Part shown: positions 1 through 12,287 of the stretch, one piece after another
How positions within the stretch are numbered: position 1 is the stretch's first letter
Layout of the letters: the number at the start of each line of letters is the position of its first letter
Assembly (NCBI GenBank): GCA_964007475.1
Contig: OZ023273.1
Coordinates: 147,719,308-147,783,307, forward strand
Direction of reading: 5' to 3'
DNA length: 64,000 bases
Source of the DNA: Hybos culiciformis
Lineage: Eukaryota; Arthropoda; Insecta; Diptera; Hybotidae
The notes under the pieces: generated by a model
The model's database searches: none
Told to the model about the DNA's origin: nothing
What the model saw: only the letters and a program-made list of their open reading frames with translations
Position numbers and translations under genes: made by a program

Positions 1-1200
1 ATGAGTATATATCTATCTCCTTCATCTATTCATATTCATATATCCATATTACTTTCTATAATTTCTTCTTTCAACATAATAAGTAATATAATTACTTTAG
101 CAAAATTTTAAGTCACAAAAGTTGGATAAACATATTTTAAAAGTTCATACATACGTTTGAATTCTTTTCTTATATGACAATCCTGTCACAATACTCACAT
201 CAGCAGAATAAAAGATAATAATCTTTGAACTTTTAATTTTTATCATATTAAAATTCAGTCACCATACTACAAAATTTTATGAAATTATGAATTTTCTATT
301 TTGCTAGTGACACCTAATTAATATTTAAGTTGCCAGGAACACAAGCTAAGTATATATAAAATCATATTAAAATTGATAATTTTCAAAAACAGAAAAACTT
401 ATTTTGAGAATTTAAAGTTTTAATAGGATTTTTGGATATAATAGAAATTTTTTTTTTTAAATTAATAGTTCATACTGTAATTTATGTATATGAAATGTTC
501 AAATATAAAAATAAATGACACTATCGTCACATTAATATATTAAAAATATATATCAAACTCACACATTATCATGTAGATACTCAAAGTTCATATTACATTT
601 TTATGCAAAAATTATGTTGGTTCCTAATACCACTTTCTAGCGGAATTGTTTGTAACCGAAGATTGATTACTTTTCAGTCAAAAAAAAAAATTTAATACAA
701 GTTCTTTTATACACCTATAAACGAAATACAAATTCAAAAAGAAATATGGTATTTATAACTGATTTACAATGACACAATGTATTTGCATAAAAATCATAAC
801 CTTAATACCGAATAGTTGACAATGACTTAAAGCAAATTCTAAAGAGACAGTTTATTGCAAAGTGCCATTCGCATCATAGAAGAAACAAAAATGCTTGGAA
901 TAATCGATAAATTGCATTGAAAGACACTTTAAAAATACATAAAACGTAAAAATAAAAAAAAAATTATTACGTGACTTAACTTCCGAATTAAGGGCAGGGA
1001 AAAAAAATTAAAAACATACAAAAAAATAATAAAAGCAGAATGAAAAACACAAATAAAAAAAAAACTAAATGAATTTTTACTTTTGCAAAATAAATTTATA
1101 TTCGTAAAATAATTTCGTTGAAATTGTTGCGTGAGAGTTCAATAATTAATTTAATATTGATTTTATCATGAAAAAAAAAAAGCAATATTAAAAGATACTA

Positions 1201-1232
<32 letters not shown>

Positions 1233-1975
1233 TTTATCATGGAAGTGAGAATTTTTCTGCAAAAAAAAAATATGTAGGTAAAAATAAATTAATTAAAAAA
1301 AAAAAATAGAGTAAAACGCAAAAATGAAATATTGGTATGAGAAAAAAGCGTCTCGGTTACGCTGAGGACTGAATTTTAACTATCGATTGATGATACAGCT
1401 CGTGAGATACTCGTATGGAAAACATATTAGATTATTCTAGAAAATCAAGAAAAATCTAAGAAAACAATTTAAACTCGTATCATTAAATTAATGAATCAAA
1501 GTAAAAGAAAGTTTGGCTTACATTATTTGAAACATTTAAGTCTCGCGATAAAGTTGTACATAGTTAAATAAAAATAACAAATAGTCTTTTAATTATCCCA
1601 CCAAAGAAGTTGATTTAGGGGTGTTTGATTTCATTTTAAAATTCAATTTATTTTATTTAACTTTCATTGTATCCACATACATACAATGTTTTCAATCCTA
1701 TAGTCAACGATTATACTTAATATGTTGTGTTTGTGTAATAGTTTCTAGAATTAATTATTTTGATTCAAATCTATATAAGGCGTATAGCTATTAAATTATA
1801 ATATAAAACAGGAGAATATTTTTTGAATATTATAATTTTTATTCACACCAATTAAAACTTACTGACCGACTCTACATTACACTTATCTACACAAATATTG
1901 CTATGGGAAAAGTCCTGATTGACTGACTGACTCATCAAACTACTGAAGTTAGAAACACATTCAAATTCAAACACA
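1..1975. other. AT-rich non-coding DNA
   Basis: No exon-like or conserved coding stretch was recognised on either strand. Content is poly-A/poly-T runs and weak simple sequence. It could be intergenic, or an intron of a gene whose exons lie outside the window. Confidence 0.6.
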
Positions 1976-1985
1976 TTTAATACGA

Positions 1986-3955
1986 TCGGTGTGAAGTTAG
2001 CAACGAAAGTTATCCACGATTTTCTAGCAACATGTTACGCAACATGTTGCTATCAGCAACGATTTCTATCCACGAATTTTTGAAAAAAATACTTATTGGA
2101 AAGTCATGGTCATCCACGATTTTTTAGCAACATGTTGCGCGACATTTTAAGTTGGCAATGAATTATTAAATTACCAACCACGAATATTTAAAATTTTTTA
2201 AAGAGTGTTTTGAAAAGTCAGCCACGAATTTTGTATTGAAATTTTTTACACTAGCAACGAATTTTTTTTACAAGAATTTTTTAAGCTAGCAACGAATTTT
2301 TTTAAAGAGTATTTCTGAAAGTCAGCCACGATTTTTATATCGAAATTTTTTACACTAGCAACGAATTTTTTTTTTACAAGAATTTTGAAAGCTAGCAACG
2401 AATTTTTTTAAAGAGTATTTCTGAAAGTCAGCCACGATTTTTATATCGAAATTTTTTACACTAGCAACGAATTTTTTTTTTACAAGAATTTTGAAAGCTA
2501 GCAACGAATTTTTTTAAAGAGTATTTCTGAAAGTCAGCCACGATTTTTATATCGAAATTTTTTACACTAGCAACGAATTTTTTTTTTACAAGAATTTTGA
2601 AAGCTAGCAACGAATTTTTTTAAAGAATATTTCTGAAAGTCAGCCACGATTTTTGTATCGAAATTTTTTACACTAGCAACGAATTTAAAATTCTTATTTT
2701 TTAAAACTTTTTTATTTTTCTCAGCCAATGTTTTTGTACACAAGAATCTCTAAAAATTATAGTAGTAACTCTCATTTGTCTTGAATTTTAGTTCTGAAAA
2801 CAAGAAATAATCAAAAAACTCGAATAGATTTAAAAGCTTATTTCCCAACACACTGTGCAGTGTTATTATTGGGAAATATGCCTATATAATTGATATTAAT
2901 TAAAACTGAAATTAACAAAATTTTCTTATTATTTCAGTTTTAATTATATAGGCATATTTCCCAATAATAACAATCCATAGTGTGTTGGGAAATAAGCTTT
3001 TAAATCGATTCTAGTTTTATTGATTATTATTTGTTTTCAGAACTAAAATTCAAGACAAATGAGAGTTACTTCAATAATTTTTAGAGATTCTTGTGTACAA
3101 AAACATTGGCTGAGATAAAAAAAAAAGTTTCTAAAATTAAAAAAATTCGGTGCTAGTTGTAAAAAATTTCGATATGAAAATCGTGGCTGACTTTCAGAAA
3201 TATTCTTTAAAAAAATTCGTTGCTAGCTCTCAAAATTCTTGTAAAAAAAAAATTCGTTGCTAGTGTAAAAAATTTCGATATAAAAATCGTGGCTGACTTT
3301 CAGAAATATTCTTTAAAAAAATTCGTTGCTAGCTTTCAAAATTCTTGTAAAAAAAAAATTCGTTGCTAGTTGTAAAAAATTTCGATATGAAAATCGTGGC
3401 TGACTTTCAGAAATATTCTTTAAAAAAATTCGTTGCTAGCTCTCAAAATTCTTGTAAAAAAAAAATTCGTTGCTAGTGTAAAAAATTTCGATATAAAAAT
3501 CGTGGCTGACTTTCAGAAATACTCTTTAAAAAAATTCGTTGCTAGCTCTCAAAATTTTTGTAAAAAAAAAATTCGTTGCTAGTGTAAAAAATTTCGATAT
3601 AAAAATCGTGGCTGACTTTCAGAAATACTCTTTAAAAAAATTCGTTGCTAGCTCTCAAAATTCTTGTAAAAAAAAAATTCGTTGCTAGTGTAAAAAATTT
3701 CGATATAAAAATCGTGGCTGACTTTGAAAAACACTCTTTAAAAAATTTTAAATATTCGTGGTTGGTAATTTAAAAATTCATTGCCAACTTAAAAATGTCG
3801 TGCAACATGTTGCTAAAAAATCGTGGATAAGCATGATTTTCCAATAAGTATTTTTTTCAATAATTCGTGGATAGAAATCGTTGCTGATAGCAACATGTTG
3901 CGGAACATGTCGCTAGAAAATCGTGGATAACTTTCGTTGCTAACTTCACATCCCT
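1986..3955. mobile_element. Foldback element with arms of ~106-bp tandem units
   Basis: The left arm (about 1986-2890) and right arm (about 2930-3955) are inverted copies. Left end TGTGAAGTTAGCAACGAAAG; the right end is its complement. The flanks carry a direct 10-bp duplication, tttaatacga, at 1976-1985 and 3956-3965. Each arm holds tandem units of about 106 bp (starts near 2217, 2321, 2427, 2533 and 2639 on the left; about six on the right). Each unit has the words AGCCACGATTTTTAT and AGCAACGAATTTTT. The central part holds a second dyad around GTGTTGGGAAATAAGC. There is no transposase ORF. Architecture and 9-10-bp duplications recall Drosophila FB elements or Mutator-type elements. The class is inferred. 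Confidence 0.85.
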
Positions 3956-3965
3956 TTTAATACGA

Positions 3966-5751
3966 ACGTTTTTCAACAAAGAAACATTTATATTTTCTAC
4001 TACAAAATTTATTAAAACTTCTGTCATCAGCGCAATATTTATCAATGAAAGTTAGCAGCTCCTAGTGATAAAAATATTTTTGCAAAATTTTGAAGAATTT
4101 TTTTTTTTTAAATTCGTAAGCCTTACTCTATCAGATTGACATAGTTTTTAAATTTAATAATTTTTAGTTAATTTTTTTTTTTATCGCTAAAATGAAAGAA
4201 AAAAAAATTTCCGGTTAAAAGATAAAAAAAAAAAAAAAAAAATACATTAACAAAAAATAAGTTTGAGTGATTATTTATGTCGTATGTAATTTTTTCCATT
4301 AATTTAATTATATTTAATTTTACACAAGCAATTAGATTTAAATTTTTATGGTTATGCAGTTCTCAAATTATCACAATCCTTAAACTTTATTTTCGTAAAT
4401 AGACTAGGTACATACTTTTAATATTAAAAGTTTTAAAAATCTCTTAAACCTGAAATAGTTGGTTAGAAGTTCAGATCAGAAGTGCATATAGTAGTAACAA
4501 GTTCTTTTTCTTTATTATTATTAATTATAATTATGACGTTTCTTACAAAAATTTGATATATGAACATGCAACTGTGGAAATTCAAGTGAGACTAGTTTTA
4601 GTATAAGAGAATCATATAAATATCTACTTATATAACATTTTCAGATACATCATATAAATATATGTACCTACTTTATTTAATGTTCTAGTTACTAAAGACT
4701 TTTTTTATGCTCATGCCATGGTACAAAATTTACTTCATATTTATGTACGTATATAAAAGTTGTTGAGATCATTGGTTGATGAATTGTTTTGCTTGCGACA
4801 AATCTCCTGGTGATACCTGTTGACCAAGAAAACAAAAATTTCTTCTTTTTTTTTTTTTTTTGCAAAAAATTCGAAATAAAACGAGATCACGTTTTATTCT
4901 ATAATAAATTTAATTTTTTACACGCAAAATGAACATAAAAAAGGAATTCTCTATAAACATAATTTTTGTTCTTTTTCTTTTTTGAAAAAGCGAATAAATA
5001 AGTCATAAAAAAATTAAATTTTAGACAAGAAAAAAAATAAATAAATTACACACTTACTAAAAAGTTGATTAACCCAAAAACTAATTTTAATAATAATTTT
5101 CTACCGTCTTTTTTCTTTTTTGTCTTTTATCTTAAGTTTGAAATTTGTACTCAAAAAAAAAGAACTAAATTTTACCTAAGTATCTTATGTTTATCACAAA
5201 TTATATATTAAGAAAATTAAAACCTTTTTTTCTTCATCTTCATTATACTGTCTTCACTTACTAACACACTTAACACAATTTAGCAATTCTAAGTGAAAGA
5301 TTTATAAAACTTTGTTTATAACATTATAATTTAATTGGGTCAAAGATAATCTGTTTCCGAAAACTCAAATACCAATGGTAAACTTAATTTTTCTTAAAAT
5401 TAGACATAAAATAGATATTATATATTCTTGTCAAATAATTTGATGCCTTGTTTAATGCTTCGACACCGTCTGACACGAATTTTTAAAAATTTTATTCATA
5501 GAACTAATACTAAAGCACTTTAACATCAAATCATATATAAAAATAAGTTGTAAAAATTAAAATCTTGTTAGAGAAGTTTTGTTAACTTATCTACACAATA
5601 AATATACTTGAGCCTAAAATACACAAGTTCAAAGAAATTTTCAATATTATGTTTGCATTATAAATTATAATAAGATGCCTTGAAATGAAAGCAAAATCTT
5701 TAATCTTAAATAAATTTTGCAAAAATACACAAAAAGTAAAGTAGTTGGTAA

Positions 5752-5783
<32 letters not shown>

Positions 5784-7530
5784 TATTGCGTGTAAAAAAC
5801 ATATTATCAAAATTATTTGTACATTGTACATAATGCTCTAATAAAACGCTCTGCACGATAAACAATTCTATTCACATGTAGTTTTAATGAATACTATGTA
5901 CATACATAAGTATTTCTATTTATTTTAGATTAAAAAAGAAAAAAAAAAAAAGAATTTAGAAATCAGCAAGCCAGAAATTTAGGTAGATATATATACAATA
6001 TACTTAAACATATGTATCTATATTATTTGTATAGATATCTATGCCAGTTCACCATATGAATTCAATAATAATACAGTGCATAAATGTATACAATTATATA
6101 CATACAGTCGTATATAGATATAATATGTGATTTCATGATACTTTATTTTGCACTGTCAACAATTATATGAATTAATGTTAATGATTTCAACTAGGCGTTA
6201 ACTAGGATATTCATTCGTGTTATAAAATGTAAAAGGTGTTGGCGGGTCGATAAGCTGAAAACAAATTGTCAAGGTTACAGTAGTAAGTTACCATGGTTCT
6301 AAGTTTAAATATGTATAAGTACATATACTTATTTAGTTTTTTCTACATTTATGTCATAATATGACATTCTTAATCATAGAGACATCAACATAAATGACAA
6401 CACTGAAAGCATAATAAGTATTTGTTTTAGTTTCTTAAAAAAATAATATTTTTTGAAGCATTATTTTACATTTACAAAACTAAAAACAAAAATTAAATTA
6501 CTGCGGAAAAGTTCTTCAAATTCTTAAAAATCAAATCCATATCAGCCAAAACAGGAATTCGAGAATAAATTAAAAGCAGGAAGAAAAAGTTTATTTTCTA
6601 GTTTTAGTTTATTTTTTTCGCCAAAAATAATACATTTAATTGTTCTATATAGTAGTCCAATCATTAATTTTTTAAACAATTATACTTAAAATTTAATTAA
6701 AAATAAAAAGTAATGAAAAAATAATTAATATACCGAATACTGTTTGAAAATTTCCAAGTCATCGATCTTTCCCTATGTTCTTTCATCTACAAAAAGGATT
6801 GAACATTCTAATTGCAGAATTTTTATGAAAATAAATACCGCAGAAATTTTTTTTTTTTAATTAATGCTAAACAAATTATTTATCTATCGATTTTTAAACA
6901 TAGAAATGTATTTGTTTATTTTTTTTTTTTTGCAGAAAAGTAAATATAAATAAATACAGAATTTTTTTAATTAATTATAAATTTTTGTATATATTCGTAT
7001 AAAGATATTATATTATTCTCGATATTATTACAATGTAATTAGAGCGATGCTAAAAATAGTTGAATAAATGGCTTATTTAATTTGTTATGTTATGTTTTAA
7101 ATATACGTTTTTTGTTTATACATATTTGAAATAACAATAAATTACTCTACAATTTTTAGCCACATCCGAATTTCACGCTTTCAGCTCATATGTTTTTTAT
7201 ACGGTTAAATAATTTCATTAAATTTTGCGTGTATACTAACTTACTTTTCATTAATTTATTATAAATTTTCACTTAAATTCACATAAATTAAATCTATTCA
7301 TCAATTCATTACATTTCAACAACTTTTAATATAAATTTTGAATATATTTGTGAGTAAGTAAGTATGTAGGTATTTGTAAAAAAAATTCATTAAATAAAAG
7401 ATTTTTATAACATCAGCATGTAATGTACACAAAATGTTATATTTACTTTATATAAATAATACAATAAATTATTTTGCTATCCTGTGTCAAAGATAAACAA
7501 GATTAGATTAGATCACTTAAATTTTGTGTA
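3966..7530. other. AT-rich non-coding DNA
   Basis: Long homopolymer tracts (for example poly-A near 5755-5780), many stops in all frames and no recognisable gene. No inverted repeat comparable to the flanking elements was seen. Confidence 0.6.
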
Positions 7531-7538
7531 ACAAAAAG

Positions 7539-8418
7539 GGCTCCATGAATTTTGACCGCATGAATTATGACCGCGACTGGCGGTCAAAATTCATTTTCAA
7601 AATGAATTTTGACCGCGCCTCAATTTAGAAAACAAATGAATTTTGACCGCTACAAAATGTGCGGACAAAATTCATTTTTAAAATGAATTTTGGCCGCAAC
7701 TCAATTTAGTAAAAAAATGAATTTTGACCGCGGCAAAATGTGCGGACAAAATTCATTTTCAAAATGAATTTTGGCCGCGACTCTATTTAGAAAAAAAATG
7801 AATTTTGACCGCGACAAAATTTGCGGCTGTATGATGCAGAAATAGTTTCATCAAAAATATTACTTAACAAATATTGAAAATAAAAACAGTTTGCGGCTGG
7901 CGCCGCAAATCCCACTGACCAACCTCCCGCCCGCCGCCCTGCTGCCCCCCCTTCCCCTTGTGTACCTCACAATATATTCCGATAAAATATTGTGTTCTAA
8001 GCAAAAGGGGAACGGGGCAGCAGGGCTGCGGGCGAGCGGTTGGTCAGTGGGATTTGCGGCTGGCGCCCTTGCCCTTTTGCTTAGAACACAATGTTTTATC
8101 GGAGGGTTGATTTCATTTTTTGAAATAAGTCATTTAAAATGAATTGTATCTTCTCCATAACTTTTGTGCATAATACTCGCGTTCCCGGCAACAACTCAAT
8201 TTAAAAAAAATGAATTTTGACCGCGGCAAAATGTGCGGACAAAATTCATTTTCAAAATGAATTTTGGCCGCGACTCAATTTATAAATAAAATGAATTTTG
8301 ACCGCGCGGTCAAAAGACATTTTGTTGCGCGGACAAAATTCATTTTAAAAATGAATTTTGCCCGCCCATACAAACTTTTTCCGCGGTCATAATTCATGCG
8401 GTCATAATTCAGTGCCCC
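7539..8418. mobile_element. Palindrome-array foldback element with GC-rich core (element B)
   Basis: Left end GGCTCCATGAATTTTGACCG; the right end inverted reads GGGGCACTGAATTATGACCG. The flanking 8-bp direct repeat acaaaaag is at 7531-7538 and 8419-8426. The body is many copies of a short dyad word (AATGAATTTTGACCGC and its complement) separated by CAATTTAG-type spacers. At 7893-8103 is a GC-rich core with long inverted segments. An exact 22-bp word at 7902-7923 recurs inverted at 8039-8060 and is also present twice in the element at 24160-25119. Reading frames across the core are by-products of GC content, not genes. The target duplication does not fit the hAT consensus. Confidence 0.8.
7893..8103. 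repeat. GC-rich core of element B with interleaved inverted arms
   Basis: Segment a (7903-7956) pairs with a' (8007-8060). Segment b (7975-8009) pairs with b' (8070-8103). Order along the strand is a, b, a', b', so the two stems interleave. G-runs at 8007-8010, 8014-8017, 8023-8025 and 8030-8032 fit a G-quadruplex pattern on the + strand. Confidence 0.75.
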
Positions 8419-11400
8419 ACAAAAAGTTACATCTTAATTTAAAATTTTTTTCTTTCTAATTTTAAATTCGAAGAAAAAAAATTAAGTATATTGCTTCTCA
8501 TTGCAGTTGATATCAGGAATAAATGACAAATATAAATAACTTAGTACTCAAACTTATATAATAAAAGATTCATCCTTCAATTTTAAATTGAAATTTATTA
8601 TTAATTCAAGTTTATACTCCGTATAGGTGTAATGCTCATTAACCATCAGATATTGAACTTCCGACCGGGGCCAGTGGGAAGAAATTAATTTGATGTGGGC
8701 GAAAATGGGATCAAACAATGATTTCATTTCTAAATTTGAATCAGAAAAAGTTAATACGACTGACTTTTGGTAGTCAAATCAAAAACTTTGATTTAATTTT
8801 AAAAATTAAGATAACATAAAGAATAAAAAATTGTTTGGACAAGCGAATAACACTTCTTTTTCACAACCACATTTTTCGATGCGTATGTTTAGTTTTTGCA
8901 CGCTTTAAACAGCATTGCAAATATTGTCTAATTACTTTTTGACTTCTTTTTATTTTTTTATTTTTTACTATACATACATGTAAGTAATTAATATAATTTA
9001 AATTTATGTTGTTACACATGAAAAAAACACATAATATATATAAACAAAATAAATTATTGAAATTAGTTCAACCGTGAAAATGAATAAATTATGAACAAGT
9101 CGCTGATATTATATTAAAGATATGAAAATATCGACTTTTTGTGTACATTTTTACACGGTTTAAGTTGTATATATTTTGACCGATTTTGGCAAATTATATT
9201 TTTCGTTTTATACACGGAAATAAAGTTTAGCTACCTAAATAAATATAACCAAAAAGAAACCTGCGGGAAAACTTTTCTCGACATACGATGAATTAAATTT
9301 TTTAAAAAAAATTCAAGCATTTTGTATTTTTCAATTTCATGGAAATTACTTTATTCAATATACATAATTCTCAGTTCACATAGTTATTATGTAAACAAAA
9401 ATTTATTTTCCAGACTTATATATATATTTATTTATTTACTTAAGTATTTCTGGTCAACCCATAAAACTGAATGACATCATATCCTTTTAAAAGTTATTAT
9501 AAAATATGCAACATTAACCATCAAAACGCGTTCACTATTTCATCTTCTTTTTCGGTTTTGTTATTTTTTTTATTTATTTTTTTTTTGAGGTTTTTTAAAA
9601 GCATTATGCTTAATTGAAAGAGGACAATTTTCCCATGAAATCAAAATTTTAATTAAGTTAATTTAAAAACAAAATTTTGATACCATCATAAAATGAAATA
9701 TTTTTTCGGTAAGTATTCATTTTGTGGTTTCTGCAATCTTAAAAATTCATTTATGCTTAATTAAAAAATATGTTTTAAAAAAAAAAAAAAAGTATCAAAA
9801 TTAGACGAAAATAGAATTATGAAGTTTTCTAGTATATTTTTAAAAATTGAACTTATATTTACTTATAATATTTAATAATTTTTCTTGGAACTCATCTTCA
9901 ATTATTATTATTATTACAATCTAATTTTATCAAAACTTATCTAATTTATTTAAGTTTTGTGAAGCTATTAATATTCAACAAAGACCACCAAGTGCGCATT
10001 TTGAAGATAAATATAAATGTATGAAGTATATTTTAGTATAATAATTTTTTACAAAATTAAGAAAAAAAAAAACATAATGACGCATAAAATAACGTGTTAT
10101 ACAAAGGAATGTTATGTACATATTATCTATGTTTTGCAAAATTTATGAGCTTACAAAATCTATAAGCTCAGCACTTTTACCTGGAAACTTTTAAGTAAGT
10201 AAAAAAGAAGGTAAAGAATGAACATTTGATAAGTATATATGGTTTTGGATAACTTGAATAAATAAATGAATATCATAAACGAGTTTTATAAATTCAAAAT
10301 AACAAAATTTTTTTACATTGATTCAATGAAATAAAAAAATAATCTTTTTAGATCTAGACGCTTTATTAATATTTACAAATTTTTTTAAAGTCATCTCCTC
10401 CAACCAAAAATATTACTAACCCATCTAGAGCTGACCTAAATGATGTTTTTTCTCATATATAAACTAAGTATATTGCATAAATTCCTTGATAACTTCAATG
10501 ACTGTTGAAAAAATTAAAAATTGCTGAATGACAAAACCAATTAAATTATAATTAAGTATCTACGATGTAACCGAGGATGTAGTTAAGTTACTTAGGTCTC
10601 TTTTTCATATAATCTAAGAAATGATGAGTTTTTGAAGCAAGTATATACTTAGTTAGATATTTATATATAGTTGTCTTTACTAGTACAAAAACTCTAATTA
10701 AAACGTTTAACGTTCCCGAACTTATCAAGTTTTACGACGATAATTAAGATATTATCACCGAAATTATCTACTTACTTGCTTTTTTTAATTTCTTAATTTT
10801 CAGTTTTCTTGTTCCTGCGTATAAAACCTCAATTTTCTTATTCTAGATTAGAAATGAGTTGTCAAGTCTTGAGTTTTAAACAAAAAATGAAAACTCTATC
10901 GAAAATTTTATGTAAAAAATGTCCCTTTGTTATGAACATTTCATAAGTATGATTTTGCTTATTTTTATAGCCTTACAAACTGTATATTATTTTTTATAAT
11001 GATATAAAAAAAAACAAAATATTATGTATAAGAAATTTTATTTCATTCGGGAAAAAAAAATTGAAAAGGTCCCTTAAGAATTTAACAAGAATAACGAAAA
11101 AAAAATCTTTTTACTAACCAGACTGCAATGTAAGGACCTTTTTAATATTGTTTTTTATAAAAAAAAAAAAAATAAAAAAAAATAAAAAAAAATAAAATGT
11201 ATTTTATAAGTACAATATTTATTGAAGTCCGTAATTTTTTTTTTTTTTTGTTGCAATAATAAAACTTGACAAATGAATAATGTACCATTTGCTGCACATT
11301 TAAGAGCTTAATACATGAAAAATTTCTGACAAAAGATTTTTTTTTTTTAATATAATTTTGTATTTGAGATTAAGTATAATTGTCAGTTCAACAGTCATTA

Positions 11401-11871
11401 TAATGAAAAATGATTTTATTAGAAACATTTTTTTTTTTTTTTTGATTTCATGTTTTTATTATCTATGAATAAGTAAGCATTTCAAAAATTTCAATCATAA
11501 TACATAAATGTCAAAGCTTGTACACCTTGAGGAATTAATTAAAGAAAATTCTATAACTACTATTTTATAAGAATACGTTTTCTTAGTCGCATTAGAAAAA
11601 TAAGTTTTTTATACTTCACCTTAATCCCAAGAACAAATTAACAGAAGTCATCTTCAAACTATCATCATTATGTATCCCCAAAATTACAATACATTCCAAA
11701 AAATTTGATATAAGTAATTACATTTAAAAAAGTGAGTGTTATTGGTGCAAATAAAGGGATTGAGTTATTTCGTTATAATTTTTAATGCGTTGGGGATCGT
11801 TATGTTGTATTTAGTGCTATAGAATTTAGATCACTAAATGGAGTATTATATGCGTCAATACATATGCAATC

Positions 11872-11974
11872 ATTTAGATGCATCTGCGTAAATAATGAAA
11901 AAATTTAGATGCATCAACGTATATAATGAAAAAATTTAGATGCATCAGCGTAAATAATGAAATCATTTAGATGT
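11872..11974. repeat. 31-bp tandem repeat, about 3.3 copies
   Basis: Units starting ATTTAGATGCATC at 11872, 11903, 11934 and 11965, each followed by a GCGTAAATAATGAAA-type tail with a few substitutions. It lies in non-coding DNA. Confidence 0.85.
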
Positions 11975-12116
11975 TTCGTATTGAATATTACTTAATACCT
12001 AAACAAACATAATATCTCTCACAATATTTCAATACAAAAAAAAAGAGAAAAAATGAGAAGAAAAAATATTCTCTCTTTGCAACTACCTCTCCCCTACGCA
12101 TTAAAACAGTATATTG

Positions 12117-12287
12117 GATATGTAAACAAAATTTGTTATACAACTCGTTCTGTATTTACACAAAAATACATTGACACTTGTCAATTTATATCACTCGACC
12201 TTCGGTCTCGTGATATAAGTATTGACTCGTGTCAATGTATTTTTGTGTATACGGAACTCTTAATTAATAACAAATTTAGTTTACATA
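12117..12287. mobile_element. Short MITE-like inverted repeat
   Basis: Imperfect arms run from ATGTAAACAAAATTTGTTAT on the left to the complement of GTAAACTAAATTTGTTAT on the right, continuing through TACACAAAAATACATTGACA. The centre, about 12188-12216, is the palindrome ATATCAC-TCGACC-TTC-GGTCTCG-TGATAT. No convincing target duplication and no coding potential. Confidence 0.65.

Noticed and set aside
2217..3720. Regular repeats with similar spacers, briefly considered as a CRISPR array
   Set aside because: The spacers are themselves repeats, the array is mirrored in opposite orientation, and the setting is eukaryotic.
7891..8142. 83-aa reading frame with Pro/Leu-rich start
   Set aside because: It lies wholly in the GC-rich core of the foldback element. 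Its open frame follows from GC composition and the palindrome.
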